DNA from: Leuconostoc fallax KCTC 3537
GTDB lineage: Bacteria; Bacillota; Bacilli; Lactobacillales; Lactobacillaceae
DNA length: 64,000 nt
Assembly: GCF_000165675.1 (NCBI RefSeq)
Contig: NZ_AEIZ01000026.1
Coordinates: forward strand, 186,001-250,000
Reading direction: 5' to 3'
Positions within the stretch are counted from its first letter, which is position 1, and every line of letters starts with the position of its first letter. A program made the translations under genes and the position numbers. The notes below the pieces were generated by a model, which ran no database searches, was not told the DNA's origin, and was given only the letters and a program-made list of their open reading frames with translations. Shown piece by piece: positions 30,131 through 40,511 of the stretch.

Positions 30131-30432
30131 AAGAAAGGCTCCTTTAATTGTTTTATCACATCATGAGATAAATGACTTCCAAACTTTTGAATAAAGGCCT
30201 GGGTATCCGAAAAAGTATCGAATCGATAGATGACTTGACGCACAGCATCGGCATGGACTAATCGTTTAGCAAAGTTAATATCCATCATTTGAATGCGACT
30301 TGATTCAAACGGTTCTTGAAAATCTAACGATGCCCATGTTCCTTTTAACAAAGATTCTGCACGTTGGTAACGTCGATCACGTCGAATCATACTTCGTAAA
30401 TCTTCTGGGTTTAAATTGTCTACCATCCACAC
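30127..30432 (-). CDS. Small protein of unknown function in the MoxR/VWA cassette
   Basis: 101-residue soluble, basic-to-neutral protein that I do not recognise. The N-terminal half is Arg-rich (LRSMIRRDRRYQRAESLL). The C-terminal half, AVRQVIYRFDTFSDTQAFIQKFG, could pair with the ABM-like neighbour. A GTG start at 30432 overlaps the VWA gene stop by one base; an ATG two codons later is also possible. The end overlaps the next ATG as ATGA, so translation is probably coupled. Confidence 0.6.
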   Translation of the reverse strand: MWMVDNLNPEDLRSMIRRDRRYQRAESLLKGTWASLDFQEPFESSRIQMMDINFAKRLVHADAVRQVIYRFDTFSDTQAFIQKFGSHLSHDVIKQLKEPFL

Positions 30433-31606
30433 TATGCTCCATTATATTCGTCCATCGTCAAGGTTATGATATGTCCGACAGGATCTACTAAACTCAGATG
30501 AGCACCAGTTGGCATAATCCAGTAAACCTGTTTAAACTTTGTGTTCACTGTCGCTTTCTCCCCTTCACCGTCCGTCAAAATGACCACTAATGTCTGAGAC
30601 GGTTTATATCTGCGTTCGGACAATAAGTTAAAGATACTCTGAAAAGTTGTACCGCCACCAGCATGACGCTGCCAATCGTGAATATGATGAATAGGATGCA
30701 CTTGGGTATCAAACATAAAATAATCAATATTAGTATCAAATTGTTGGGCAATCTGTTGTATTTGTGATAAAAAGACACCCGCTAACTGATCGGATATCGA
30801 AGCTGAATTATCAATAAACACCACTATTTTAGCTGATTGAGCACTCACCTGTCCTGGTAAATCCATACGATAAGGTTGTCGCCGATTAAACCGTGTCCAT
30901 GATTCCCGTTTGCGATGTGGTATTTGTGACAGCTTAGCTTTCAAAATAGCCTGCCAATGACGCTTGCGTGTTTGTACCTTTTCAATTTGTCTCACAATTT
31001 CACTATCAATATTGCCTCGACCGCTCTGTGGTGTATCCTCAACAGCTTGGCGTACTACTTCATTCAAAGCAGTCGTTGCTTCGGCAATATGACCAGTCGC
31101 GCTCTGCCAACTATCATGATTATCATTTTGATCACCATCAGGCAAGGCATCTTGATTCGTTAAAGCCGCTAGCCACTCAATATATTGCGCCGAATCTTGG
31201 TGCGCTGCTAATAGCTTACCCGTTAAATTAAAAATAGTTTGTAACGTCACCGCACCTGGCAGTATGCCCATATCCTTTGGCAAATACTGATTAACAGCCA
31301 AATCTGTGCCTAATTTGACTAGTTTTTTGCTGTACGTTGCTGATAGCGTATTGGATGTTGCCAGATAACGTGCAACGCTACATGTGCTAAAAGTAAGGCT
31401 ATTTCATCATCTTTTGGTAAGCGTTCCTCTAATAATTGTGCATTAAACGTCAAATACCATTGGTGTTTTTGCCATAATAGACCAACTGGCTGCTTTAAGG
31501 TTGAATCAGCACGCCGATTCAAGTTCATTACAATGTTACCGTAAAGTGGTGCAGTATCTAGTAGAATTTTAACGCCATTAACGAGCCTTTGGTTATCTGT
31601 TTTCAT
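30432..31606 (-). pseudogene. DUF2201-type putative metallopeptidase with VWA domain, frameshifted
   Basis: Two-part protein: an N-terminal metallopeptidase-like domain and a C-terminal von Willebrand A domain with the MIDAS motif DNSAS (FIDNSASIS) and TDGEGE. The frame breaks at T6 31323-31328; adding one base turns QRTAKN-stop into QRTAKKLVKLGTDLAVNQYLPKD, which rejoins both parts as about 391 residues. The zinc motif HExxH reads HVALH, followed by a further His (WQH), so the catalytic Glu appears missing. It lies directly after a MoxR ATPase with an ATGA overlap. MoxR-VWA pairs act as chaperone-like complexes in other bacteria; the role here is unknown. Confidence 0.8.
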
Positions 31607-32754
31607 CTTGTCGCGACGTCCATAATTTGTTGATACAATACGTTGGCATAATGACCATCACTAGCAAAAAGTTGATCCAATACGGGTGAATCAGTCAGTT
31701 GCTTAACTAATGCATATTGACTATCTGGTGACATAAGTTGTAGCAGTCGACTTAATCGCGCCGCATTATTTTCAATAGTCAGTTGCCCCGTCAATAAAAC
31801 GGATTTCATTACTGTTAATTTCTGTAACTCATCCATATTCTTAAATTTCTCATCAATCACATGCGGTACTTTAGGTCCATAGGGCTTAGATTCAAAAATA
31901 TCTTGTGCTGTCAATGTTGGTAGTTGCTGTACGATAAATTGCACAAACTGGCGCGCAACATTAGCACCTAAGTCTCCTGAAAAAATATCAAACATCAATA
32001 CATCAGCTTGTTCTTTTGGTAGCTGTACAAGTTCATATAAATTATCTGACACGCGGTGCCAAGCACGCGGCGTTGGATTTAGATCCTCATGTCGCGTTGT
32101 CGGATATAATAATTCCGCATACTGCGTAATAAACTTTTGAACAAGGGGATGAATATTTGCTCGAGGCGCTCCGCTACTCGCCCAAGACAACCAGTCACTC
32201 ACAGATACCGCCATTACTAAGCGCGTCGTACGATCTTTAATTGCTGCATCACCACGCTCAACAGCATAATCCGTTGTTTCAAAACCAGCCATATCGTCAT
32301 CAGGATTTTCTGCTAGTACAATATGCACTTGTCGTGGTAGTACAATATCGTGAATTCGGCGTTGTAAAACTAAATTCATCAGTTCACTTTGCACAGCTTG
32401 TGAACCACGATTGAATTCATCCAAAAACCATATAATTGGTTGATCAGGTTGTTGTTCTGCTGCTTGAATAATTTGAATTAATGTATGCGTGTAGCCAAAT
32501 TGAACATCTGCTAATCGACCATAATTTTTGGTGTCTAAAAAGGAAGTTTCTGTTAATGGTGGAACAGGAATTGCAAGATCACCCTTTTCAGACAGCGATA
32601 CTACTGTCGTCATCAACTTCGCTTTCATTTTTTCAGCAACAGCGGTGACTAAAGCACTCTTCCCAATACCCGCTTCTCCAACGATGCTGGGCACATTTCC
32701 ACCCTTCAAAACAAGGGGAACGGCAACTAATAATTGTTGAAATGATAAAGCCAC
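31603..32754 (-). CDS. MoxR-family AAA+ ATPase
   Basis: AAA+ ATPase with Walker A GEAGIGKSALV (about 26-36), Walker B IWFLDEFNRGS, and a sensor-1 region VLAENPDDD. The Walker B plus R-G arrangement places it with MoxR/CoxD-like proteins that partner VWA-domain proteins. At 383 residues it has a long C-terminal helical part. It is the first gene of the overlapping cassette. The terminator after upp lies just upstream, so the promoter should be between about 32755 and 32795. Confidence 0.85.
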   Translation of the reverse strand: MALSFQQLLVAVPLVLKGGNVPSIVGEAGIGKSALVTAVAEKMKAKLMTTVVSLSEKGDLAIPVPPLTETSFLDTKNYGRLADVQFGYTHTLIQIIQAAEQQPDQPIIWFLDEFNRGSQAVQSELMNLVLQRRIHDIVLPRQVHIVLAENPDDDMAGFETTDYAVERGDAAIKDRTTRLVMAVSVSDWLSWASSGAPRANIHPLVQKFITQYAELLYPTTRHEDLNPTPRAWHRVSDNLYELVQLPKEQADVLMFDIFSGDLGANVARQFVQFIVQQLPTLTAQDIFESKPYGPKVPHVIDEKFKNMDELQKLTVMKSVLLTGQLTIENNAARLSRLLQLMSPDSQYALVKQLTDSPVLDQLFASDGHYANVLYQQIMDVATR

Positions 32755-32794
32755 TTTGTTACCTCTCTAACTAATTTCTATTTTACTCTTTAAC

Positions 32795-32824
32795 AAAAAA
32801 AGTGCCACGTTTTAAACGTAACAC
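32795..32824 (-). terminator. Terminator after upp
   Basis: On the minus strand GTGTTACGTTT-AAAACGTGGCAC followed by seven T residues forms a hairpin with a strong U-tract, separating upp from the MoxR cassette. Confidence 0.75.
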
Positions 32825-32844
32825 TCATACCATTCTATAATAAA

Positions 32845-33474
32845 TCACATCGTACCAAACAAACGGTCACCGGCATCGCCTAATCCTGGAACAATATAGC
32901 CATGTTCGTTGAGGCCTTCATCCAAAGAACCTGTATAAATATCAACATCAGGATGTGCATCTTGCACCGCATGTACACCTTCTGGTGCCGAAACTAATGT
33001 AATCAACTTAATGTGCTTTGCACCACGTTTCTTCAACGCGCTAATTGCATCTTTAGCAGAACCACCTGTTGCCAACATTGGATCAACTAGCAAAACATCA
33101 CGTTGCCCAATATCTTCAGGTAATTTAATAAAATATTCAACGGGTTCAAGTGTATCCTCATCGCGATACATGCCAATATGACCAATCTTAGCAGCAGGTA
33201 TTAATTGTACAATGCCATCAACCATACCCAACCCTGCGCGTAAAATTGGTACAACTGCCAATTTTTTACCCGCTAGTTGCTTTTTCATCGTTTTTGAAAC
33301 TGGTGTTTCCACTTCAACATCTTCTAGTTGCAAATCACGACTTGCTTCGTAAGTCATTAACATTGCAATTTCATCAACTAAAGCTCGAAAATCCTTAGTG
33401 CCAACATTCTTATTGCGAATCATCGTTAATTTATGTTGGATTAATGGATGATCCATTTCAACAAATTTACCCAT
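32845..33474 (-). CDS. upp: Uracil phosphoribosyltransferase
   Basis: Pyrimidine-salvage enzyme converting uracil and PRPP to UMP. The PRPP-binding motif is [18 protein letters not shown], and the uracil loop is [17 protein letters not shown]. The N-terminal part ([20 protein letters not shown]) is standard. The length is 209 residues. It follows the tdk-prfA-prmC-sua5 block, a conserved neighbourhood. Confidence 0.97.
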   Translation of the reverse strand: MGKFVEMDHPLIQHKLTMIRNKNVGTKDFRALVDEIAMLMTYEASRDLQLEDVEVETPVSKTMKKQLAGKKLAVVPILRAGLGMVDGIVQLIPAAKIGHIGMYRDEDTLEPVEYFIKLPEDIGQRDVLLVDPMLATGGSAKDAISALKKRGAKHIKLITLVSAPEGVHAVQDAHPDVDIYTGSLDEGLNEHGYIVPGLGDAGDRLFGTM

Positions 33475-33556
33475 TACATGTTCCTCTGTCTTCTTTATCT
33501 TTATCTATTGTATCAAAAAAATAGACGAACACTCAATTCATACACAATAAGCAATA

Positions 33557-34570
33557 TTAAATACTAAACTCTTGATTACCCGCTGCTTTAGCTAGACGGT
33601 TATTATAAGCTTTTCCTAATCCTACTGGTATCATCTTTTGGACGTATATTGTGCCAACCTTTGGTTGATCATCATAAAAACGTAAACCAGAGAATAACTG
33701 TTCTGTAGCACTCTCTAAGGAATCACCCAATGACCATGCCTGTTGTGATTTTATAGCCATTGCTTGCAAAATACGATCCTGCGCCATAACCACATCATTA
33801 TCTTGTAATTTTTGTGCCAAATCAACAGCATCCAGCTCATCAAACATCACAACATGTTTATCTGGTGCATAGTGTCGATATTTCATACCCGGCGCTTTGG
33901 GTGTAACATCACTTGCAACTGATTCTGTTGTGGTCGCATCATGAACTGGTTGTGCTAACACAGCCACTAATTGTTCTTGTGTAATTGCACCAGGTCGCAA
34001 AATAGTTGGTACGTTTCCTGAGACATCAATAACTGTTGATTCAACGCCAACTGTCGTAGGCCCATCATCAACAATAGCTGCAATTTTACCTGCCATATCG
34101 TGCCAAACATGCTGTGCTGTGGTGGGTGAAGGCTTTCCAGATGTATTTGCACTAGGCCCTACTATTGGTGCTTTGGCTGCCCGAATCACTGCCCGTGCAA
34201 CTTCATTATCTGGTAATCTAAAGGCAACAGTATTCAACCCTCCCGTGACTGTCATACTAAAAGCTTGCGCACGCATTGGTAAAATAATCGTCAATGATCC
34301 TGGCCAAAAAGCTGCCATTAATTTTTGAGACATATCATTCTCTACAGCAAATTGCTGAACCATCGCTTTGTCTGCTACGGTAACAATTAATGGGTTGTCC
34401 GAAGGCCGTCCCTTAGCAGTAAAAACTTTTCTAACCGCTACTTCATCTGTCGCAACAGCTCCTAAACCGTAAACCGTCTCTGTTGGAAACGCGACAACTT
34501 CTCCTTGCGACAACAATTTTCCTGCAAATAAAATATCTTGTTCACTTGTTCCTAAACGCTGTGTGTTCAT
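33557..34570 (-). CDS. ywlC: Threonylcarbamoyl-AMP synthase (Sua5/YwlC)
   Basis: Makes L-threonylcarbamoyladenylate for t6A-37 modification of tRNAs reading ANN codons. The YrdC domain shows VVAFPTETVYGLGAVA, KGRPSDNPLIV, FWPGSLTIILP, PIVGPSANTSGKPSPT and ESTVIDVSG. The C-terminal Sua5 domain follows PGMKYRHYAP. At 337 residues it is the long form. Its ATG overlaps the prmC end by four bases. Confidence 0.94.
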   Translation of the reverse strand: MNTQRLGTSEQDILFAGKLLSQGEVVAFPTETVYGLGAVATDEVAVRKVFTAKGRPSDNPLIVTVADKAMVQQFAVENDMSQKLMAAFWPGSLTIILPMRAQAFSMTVTGGLNTVAFRLPDNEVARAVIRAAKAPIVGPSANTSGKPSPTTAQHVWHDMAGKIAAIVDDGPTTVGVESTVIDVSGNVPTILRPGAITQEQLVAVLAQPVHDATTTESVASDVTPKAPGMKYRHYAPDKHVVMFDELDAVDLAQKLQDNDVVMAQDRILQAMAIKSQQAWSLGDSLESATEQLFSGLRFYDDQPKVGTIYVQKMIPVGLGKAYNNRLAKAAGNQEFSI

Positions 34571-35445
34571 TTTTTTACTCGAATCATCCGATCTAATTTT
34601 GATAAATCTTGTTTTAAATCTATCTGTGCCTGTGGTATATAAGCTCTCAAAAGGTCTTTCACGGCTTGACCTTGTTTATAACCAATTTCAAAATAAGCTA
34701 TACCGTCATCTTTTAGATAGTTATTCAGCTGTTGTGCAATATTTTCGTATATTGCCAAACCTTGATGTGCTGCATACAAAGCAATATCTGGTTCAAAATC
34801 AATAACACTCTGATCCATTTCGTTTTGATCTTGTGGATCTATATAAGGCGGATTACTTAATATCACATCAAATTTCATAGCTGGTATTTGCGCAAAAACA
34901 TCACTCTCAGTAAAAGATATACGATCACGTATCTTAAATTTTTTAGCATTATGCTGCGCAACGGTTAACGCATCTGTTGAAATATCGGCCGCCATCCCCT
35001 GAACACGTTGATCTTCCAACAAAATCGTTTCAACAATGGCACCACTACCTGTCCCAATGTCCAAAATTTTGATTTCTTTTTGAGAATTAGCTTTTAAATC
35101 CTGTAGTACCCAATCAACCAATAATTCGGTTTCCGGTCTGGGAATGAGCACCCGCTCATCTACTAAAAATTCACGGCCATAAAATGGCGCAGTGCCTAAA
35201 ACATATTGAACGGGTCGACCTGTTATTAATTCACTAATCCATCTTGCCCAAGATTCAACCAAAAATTCAGGCATCTGACGTGTCATATTAGCATGCAAAG
35301 TCCCATAATTCATATCTAAAGCACCAGTTAATAAGAAATCAACATTTTCTTGGGCAATTTCAGTAGACATGGTATTTTGATTCACTAATTCTTGTATCGC
35401 CCATTTACGTGCTTCTAAAATCGAAATTTTAATTGGTTTTTCCAT
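34567..35445 (-). CDS. prmC: Peptide chain release factor N5-glutamine methyltransferase
   Basis: Methylates the GGQ glutamine of release factors. The SAM-binding motif is ILDIGTGSGAI (about 117-127) and the catalytic NPPY motif is VILSNPPYIDP. The N-terminal helical domain is typical (GRPVQYVLGTAPFYGREFLVD). The length is 292 residues. It follows its substrate gene prfA. Confidence 0.95.
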   Translation of the reverse strand: MEKPIKISILEARKWAIQELVNQNTMSTEIAQENVDFLLTGALDMNYGTLHANMTRQMPEFLVESWARWISELITGRPVQYVLGTAPFYGREFLVDERVLIPRPETELLVDWVLQDLKANSQKEIKILDIGTGSGAIVETILLEDQRVQGMAADISTDALTVAQHNAKKFKIRDRISFTESDVFAQIPAMKFDVILSNPPYIDPQDQNEMDQSVIDFEPDIALYAAHQGLAIYENIAQQLNNYLKDDGIAYFEIGYKQGQAVKDLLRAYIPQAQIDLKQDLSKLDRMIRVKK

Positions 35446-35479
35446 TATACCCTCATCGTTATTATCCGCTAATATACGA

Positions 35480-36559
35480 TTAGTGTTGGTTCAAATCAGC
35501 CAACTTAGCGGTTTGATCAGCAATAATTAGGGCATCGATAATATCTTCTAATTCACCATTCATCACGCGATCCAACTTATTCAGTGTTAAGCCAATCCGA
35601 TGATCAGTAACACGATTTTGTGGGAAATTATAGGTACGAATACGTTCCGATCGATCACCAGTACCAACGGCTGTTTTACGCTTTTGTGCATATTCTGCCT
35701 CATTTTGTTGCGCAAAATAATCATACACACGCGCGTTTAAAATTTTCCATGCTTTCGCACGGTTCTGCTGCTGTGATCGTTCATCCTGCATGGCAACAGT
35801 AATCCCTGTTGGTTCATGTGTCAAACGAATGGCTGAGCTTGTTTTGTTAACGTGCTGACCACCCGCACCGCTTGAACGGTAGACATCTTCACGGACGTCT
35901 TTTGGATCAATTAAATCAGTGGCATCAACGTCCTCAAATTCAGGCATTACCCCAACAGTTGCCGTACTTGTATGAACGCGTCCCTGTGTTTCCGTTACTG
36001 GTACGCGTTGCACACGATGCGCACCACTCTCAAATTTCAATTTAGAGTATACATTGTTACCAGTAATCATTACCACAACTTCTTTGTAGCCACCAACTTC
36101 GGTAGCAGACTCATCAATTAAGTTAATATGCCAGTTTTGCTTTTCAGCGTATTTACGATACATGTCTAATAAGTCAGCAGCAAATAAAGAAGATTCATCA
36201 CCACCGGCAGCACCACGAATTTCCATAATAATATTCTTATCATCATTAGGATCTTGAGGTAACATGAGAACCTTGAGTTGCTCTTCAAGACTAGCCTTTT
36301 GTGGCTTAAGTGTCTTGAGATCGTCTCGTGCTAATTCAGCCATATCTGTGTCATCTAATAGATCTTCAGCATCTTGTATATCCTGCAAAACACTTTGGTA
36401 TTGTTTAAAAACGGTGACCGTTTCTCGAATACTACCTTCTTCTTTAGACAATGCCATATATCTTTTGGAATCAGACATTACTTCCGGATCAGCTAATAGT
36501 TCATTCAATTCATCATGCCGATCAACAACTGTCTGTAATTGCTCAAAAATTTTGTCCAT
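35480..36559 (-). CDS. prfA: Peptide chain release factor 1
   Basis: Recognises UAA and UAG and triggers peptide release. The GGQ motif lies in [17 protein letters not shown]. The PxT-type recognition motif is expected in the [18 protein letters not shown] region, which reads normally. The length of 359 is typical. Tight spacing to tdk (two bases) and prmC supports one operon. Confidence 0.97.
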   Translation of the reverse strand: MDKIFEQLQTVVDRHDELNELLADPEVMSDSKRYMALSKEEGSIRETVTVFKQYQSVLQDIQDAEDLLDDTDMAELARDDLKTLKPQKASLEEQLKVLMLPQDPNDDKNIIMEIRGAAGGDESSLFAADLLDMYRKYAEKQNWHINLIDESATEVGGYKEVVVMITGNNVYSKLKFESGAHRVQRVPVTETQGRVHTSTATVGVMPEFEDVDATDLIDPKDVREDVYRSSGAGGQHVNKTSSAIRLTHEPTGITVAMQDERSQQQNRAKAWKILNARVYDYFAQQNEAEYAQKRKTAVGTGDRSERIRTYNFPQNRVTDHRIGLTLNKLDRVMNGELEDIIDALIIADQTAKLADLNQH

Positions 36560-36561
36560 AA

Positions 36562-37167
36562 TTATTTTCCTTCTTTTGGGAATAAATCTGATATTTTAGC
36601 CATATCTGGATGATACCAATGGTGCCGACAAGTTGGTATATAAGCTTCGTCACCACCAATAAAAACTTGTTGCCCTTCTCTTTGCGGTTCTCCATCCACA
36701 ATACGTAACTGCGTAATCGCCTTTTTCCCACAAAATGCACAAATGGTTTTCATTTCTTCTAATTTATCAGCCATTTCAATAAGACGCTTTGAGCCAGGAA
36801 ACAACTGATTAAAAGCATCTTGTTTCAAGCCAAATGCCATGGCTGGTATATGTAATTCATCAACAACTTGTGCCAATTGATCGACCTGCTCTGGAAACAA
36901 AAATTGCGCCTCATCAATTAAAACAGCTGCCAAGTTAGTCTGATGATGCTTCACAATATCAAATAAATTATCAGCTTTTTGTATCGCTACTGCTGGACGT
37001 TCTAACCCTATTCGGCTAGATACTATTCCTGTCCCTGATCTTGTATCAGCCGCTGGTGTCATTAATAAAATATTCTTACCTTGTGATTCATAATTATGCG
37101 CTACTTTTAAAATTTCAATGGATTTCCCCGAATTCATTGCACCATACTCAAAAAATAATTGTGCCAT
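36562..37167 (-). CDS. tdk: Thymidine kinase
   Basis: Type II thymidine kinase of nucleoside salvage. The P-loop is [10 protein letters not shown] and Walker B is [10 protein letters not shown]. The zinc site is retained: CAFC and, later, CRHH, with His as fourth ligand. The start at 37167 (MAQLFFEYG) follows GGGAGG; the longer reading from 37188 would include this site. The length is 201 residues. Confidence 0.95.
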   Translation of the reverse strand: MAQLFFEYGAMNSGKSIEILKVAHNYESQGKNILLMTPAADTRSGTGIVSSRIGLERPAVAIQKADNLFDIVKHHQTNLAAVLIDEAQFLFPEQVDQLAQVVDELHIPAMAFGLKQDAFNQLFPGSKRLIEMADKLEEMKTICAFCGKKAITQLRIVDGEPQREGQQVFIGGDEAYIPTCRHHWYHPDMAKISDLFPKEGK

Positions 37168-37206
37168 GCTACCTCCCAAATATTTCAACCTTATATTAAT
37201 GAAGCA

Positions 37207-38301
37207 TTAGTGCTTTACACTTAATATCACACCACTCAATCTTTCATACCAAGTACGATGCGTTTTTGTAATCGTTAATAGCCAATCACTGCCAAAGAAA
37301 ATAACTGGCACTAATATAATAAAGCCGGTGATAAAATGCAAACCCTTATCTGATGCTTGTAAATCTAAAAGCAAAGTCAACCAATTCAGAACAATTGGGA
37401 TCAGAATAAAGGCGCCAATACTGCTTAAGTTACGTACGAGTATCTCCCATAACGTTATACTTGAACCGTCTAAACTATCATAACAAATCTTAAGAACACG
37501 CATACCAATAGTTTGTTTATATTGGCTAATCTCGGGAACGAAAACAAAGACAATGAGAATACTAGCAATCCCCGTTATCCATAACGGTATACGCAATACA
37601 TCAACAAATATCAAAAGACCAATAATAACCAAACTCCAGTCGATCAATAAAGCAAGTAGTCGTCTAAATAGACCAACAGAGTCCGTATTCACATCCCCTT
37701 GCAATAATTCAACTTCCAAATTTGGTAACAGCCGACGAGAATATGGCACCATTTGATCGCCAATCATTGCGCCTAAAACATTAAGCATAACATCATCAAC
37801 ATCACACACACGGTAAGGATATGGGTAAACACCATAGATACCAGTAAATTGCGTGATTTCAAAAAATAACGATAGCACTAATGCGGCATAAATAGTTGCT
37901 CTAAAGCTTTTTTGAAAGTAATAACGAATATAAAAGCCAAGCGGAATAAAAACTAAAATATTAGCTAAGATATCCACAAATACCGTGCTGGTAAAACCGC
38001 TTGAGAATCGGCCAGGTGCAATAATATTTTCACTCAAAAAATTAAAAGGAATTAAATTCACCATATTAACTTTTTGCGTTTTCAGTGCCAATACCTCGCT
38101 CAAGGATGGCAACGGCAAAATAGTAATCAAGAACGCCACGATAAGATAAAAAACAAAACTACTGACCATTACCAATCTGACGAACGACACCGCACCATAG
38201 CGTCGGTATTGGATAACTAAAACAGGTATAAATAATAATATTAAACTAATAGGTAAAATTTGCCATATGCTCTGCGTTGGGAATATGAGTTTTTCTAGCA
38301 T
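37207..38301 (-). CDS. VanZ-RDD fusion membrane protein
   Basis: Polytopic membrane protein. The N-terminal VanZ-like domain (about 1-190) has LPSLSEVLALKTQKVNMVNLIPF, FVDILANILVFIPLGFYI and FFEITQFTGIYGVYPYPYRVCDVDDVMLNVLGA. The C-terminal RDD domain (about 210-345) has FRRLLALLIDWSLVI and QTIGMRVLKICYDSLDG. Such fusions occur in lactic acid bacteria; function is unknown. VanZ relatives can affect teicoplanin sensitivity, but nothing here supports a resistance call. Confidence 0.82.
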   Translation of the reverse strand: MLEKLIFPTQSIWQILPISLILLFIPVLVIQYRRYGAVSFVRLVMVSSFVFYLIVAFLITILPLPSLSEVLALKTQKVNMVNLIPFNFLSENIIAPGRFSSGFTSTVFVDILANILVFIPLGFYIRYYFQKSFRATIYAALVLSLFFEITQFTGIYGVYPYPYRVCDVDDVMLNVLGAMIGDQMVPYSRRLLPNLEVELLQGDVNTDSVGLFRRLLALLIDWSLVIIGLLIFVDVLRIPLWITGIASILIVFVFVPEISQYKQTIGMRVLKICYDSLDGSSITLWEILVRNLSSIGAFILIPIVLNWLTLLLDLQASDKGLHFITGFIILVPVIFFGSDWLLTITKTHRTWYERLSGVILSVKH

Positions 38302-38417
38302 GAGTGCTGATATCTATCCTTTAAATTAACTGTATTAAGTTACACAATCTATAGTATAGCAAATAATGCGAAATACCTCATTTTATGGTATGATATTGCC
38401 CAGAAAGTAGGAATATT

Positions 38418-39773
38418 ATGGGATTTAAAACAACCGTTGCAAAACTAACAGCCAAATCATCATATTGGTTATTACATGATATTTTAAAGCGTGGTGGTAC
38501 AAGTTTACCAGGTAAATTAGCTGTTAAAATTGATCCAACTATTTTAAAACATATTCAACAAGATTTTGATTTAATCGTTGTCACAGGTACCAATGGTAAA
38601 ACCTTAACAACTGCTTTAATTACACGTGTTTTAAGAGCAGGTGACTATGATGTGATTACGAACCCTTCTGGATCTAATATGATTCAAGGGATTACGGGTA
38701 CACTTGTCACGAGTAAATTCAAAAAGAATAATGGCAAACGACCAATCGCAGTTTTAGAAGTAGATGAAGCCAACGTTGCTTTAGTAGCGTCAGCCATTCA
38801 ACCAAAGATGTTTGTGCTAACGAACATCTTTCGCGATCAATTAGATCGTTATGGCGAAATATATACAACATATGACAAAATTGTCAGCGGCATTAAGTAT
38901 GCGCCAGATGCCAAAGTACTAGCCAATGGGGATTCCCCCATTTTTACACGTGGCGATTTCAAGAATCCAAGAATCTATTTTGGTTTCGATCATATTCAAC
39001 CACAAGACTATCAAAGCTTAACTGCACCTAATAACACAGATGGTATTTTATCACCAACTGATAATTCGGTTTTGAACTACGATTTCATTACCTATGCTAA
39101 TTTGGGTAAATATCGGAGTCATACTGATCATTTTGCACGACCAAAACTACAATATGCTGTTACCAGTGTGGATAAGCTAACCCCTAAGTATTCAGAATTC
39201 ACAATTGACGACACATCATTACGCATTGAAATCGGTGGCCTTTATAATATTTATAATGCGTTAAGTGCCTTTGCGGTAGGCAGAGAATTTAATATTGCAC
39301 CAGAACAGATTAAATCCGCATTTGAAAGTAACGCACAGATTTTTGGCCGCCAAGAAGCCATCAATGTCGATGGTAAAGATGTCACCATTGTTCTCATTAA
39401 GAATCCAGTCGGTACGAATACTGTCATTGATATGATGCTAACAGAGCCTGAACCTTTCTCATTAATGACATTATTAAATGCCAATTACGCTGACGGTATT
39501 GATACGAGCTGGATTTGGGATGCTGAGTTTGAAAAGCTCCACACCACAAAAATTACAGCTGTAGCTACTGGTGGCGAGCGCTACAAAGATATTCAAGTAC
39601 GATTAAAGATGGCCGGTTTTAAAGATCAAGCAGTTTATCAAGATTTGAATCAAATCGTTACTGCAATTCAAAAAATGCCGACGAAAAAAGTATATATCGC
39701 CGCAACGTACACGGCCATGTTGCAGTTACGCCAACAATTAAGCGCCGCTGGCTACATCAAAGGAGGTTTCTAA
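38418..39773 (+). CDS. murT: Lipid II isoglutaminyl synthase subunit MurT, without zinc-ribbon cysteines
   Basis: Mur-ligase-like subunit that, with GatD, amidates D-Glu of lipid II. The ATP loop VVTGTNGKTLTTAL lies at about 54-67. The middle domain contains FVLTNIFRDQLDRYGE and NIYNALSAFAVG, and the C-terminal DUF1727 region NPVGTNTVIDMML. In relatives a ribbon of two CxxC pairs lies before and after LNYxFxTYANLGKY. Here those pairs read SPTD (212-215) and SHTD (234-237), and the part I inspected contains no cysteine. Starts after an AAGTAGGA site. It ends on the gatD start (one-base overlap). Confidence 0.92.
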   Translation: MGFKTTVAKLTAKSSYWLLHDILKRGGTSLPGKLAVKIDPTILKHIQQDFDLIVVTGTNGKTLTTALITRVLRAGDYDVITNPSGSNMIQGITGTLVTSKFKKNNGKRPIAVLEVDEANVALVASAIQPKMFVLTNIFRDQLDRYGEIYTTYDKIVSGIKYAPDAKVLANGDSPIFTRGDFKNPRIYFGFDHIQPQDYQSLTAPNNTDGILSPTDNSVLNYDFITYANLGKYRSHTDHFARPKLQYAVTSVDKLTPKYSEFTIDDTSLRIEIGGLYNIYNALSAFAVGREFNIAPEQIKSAFESNAQIFGRQEAINVDGKDVTIVLIKNPVGTNTVIDMMLTEPEPFSLMTLLNANYADGIDTSWIWDAEFEKLHTTKITAVATGGERYKDIQVRLKMAGFKDQAVYQDLNQIVTAIQKMPTKKVYIAATYTAMLQLRQQLSAAGYIKGGF

Positions 39774-40504
39774 TGCCCCAATATACATTAAATATCGCCC
39801 ATCTATACGGTGATTTGATGAATACCTATGGTGACTACGGTAATATTATTGCCTTGCGCTATTACGCTGAACAAATTGATGTGACCGTCAAAACAACTGT
39901 CATTTCCTTAGATAATACTTTTAAAAGCGCTGATTTTGATTTTGTGCTGTTTGGTGGTGGTCAAGATTATGAACAAACGATTGTTGCAAAAGATTTAAAA
40001 TCAAAAGCTGCTGAATTACAGCATTATATTGAAAATGATGGTACCTTACTCGCAATTTGTGGTGGCTTTCAATTACTCGGTAGTCATATGATTATGGCCG
40101 ATGGACAGCGTGTTGATGGCATTGGCGCGCTTGACCTATATACAATTAATATGCACGATAGTCAGGTTAAAGTAGCCAAAGATGCGCGCTTAACTGGCAA
40201 TATTGTGATTAAAAATAATCAAACTGGCGAAGTCTATCATGGCTTTGAAAATCATCAAGGTCGTACGTTTATCGGTGATCAAGAATTGGCATTAGGTACT
40301 GTTATTTCTGGTAATGGTAATAATGGTATGGACAATCATGAAGGCATTATCCACCGCAATGTTTTTGGTTCTTATTTCCATGGTCCTATATTGACGCGTA
40401 ACGGTAACTTGGCAAAACGTATTCTCGCAACCTCATTATCTCAAAAATACCCTGATATTAATTGGGAAGATAATCTTAAACAATTACCAACAGAATCCTT
40501 TTAA
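39773..40504 (+). CDS. gatD: Lipid II isoglutaminyl synthase glutaminase subunit GatD
   Basis: Class I glutamine amidotransferase-like subunit that supplies ammonia to MurT. The nucleophile is in LLAICGGFQLLG (Cys about 94), oxyanion and binding segments are FVLFGGGQDYEQ, and the catalytic His is in VFGSYFHGPIL. The length is 243. It overlaps murT by one base, giving the standard murT-gatD operon, and ends at a strong bidirectional terminator. Confidence 0.95.
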   Translation: MPQYTLNIAHLYGDLMNTYGDYGNIIALRYYAEQIDVTVKTTVISLDNTFKSADFDFVLFGGGQDYEQTIVAKDLKSKAAELQHYIENDGTLLAICGGFQLLGSHMIMADGQRVDGIGALDLYTINMHDSQVKVAKDARLTGNIVIKNNQTGEVYHGFENHQGRTFIGDQELALGTVISGNGNNGMDNHEGIIHRNVFGSYFHGPILTRNGNLAKRILATSLSQKYPDINWEDNLKQLPTESF

Positions 40505-40511
40505 ATGTCAT

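Noticed and set aside
37207-38301. VanZ domain as a glycopeptide-resistance gene
   Set aside because: It is a VanZ-RDD fusion with no van cluster around it.
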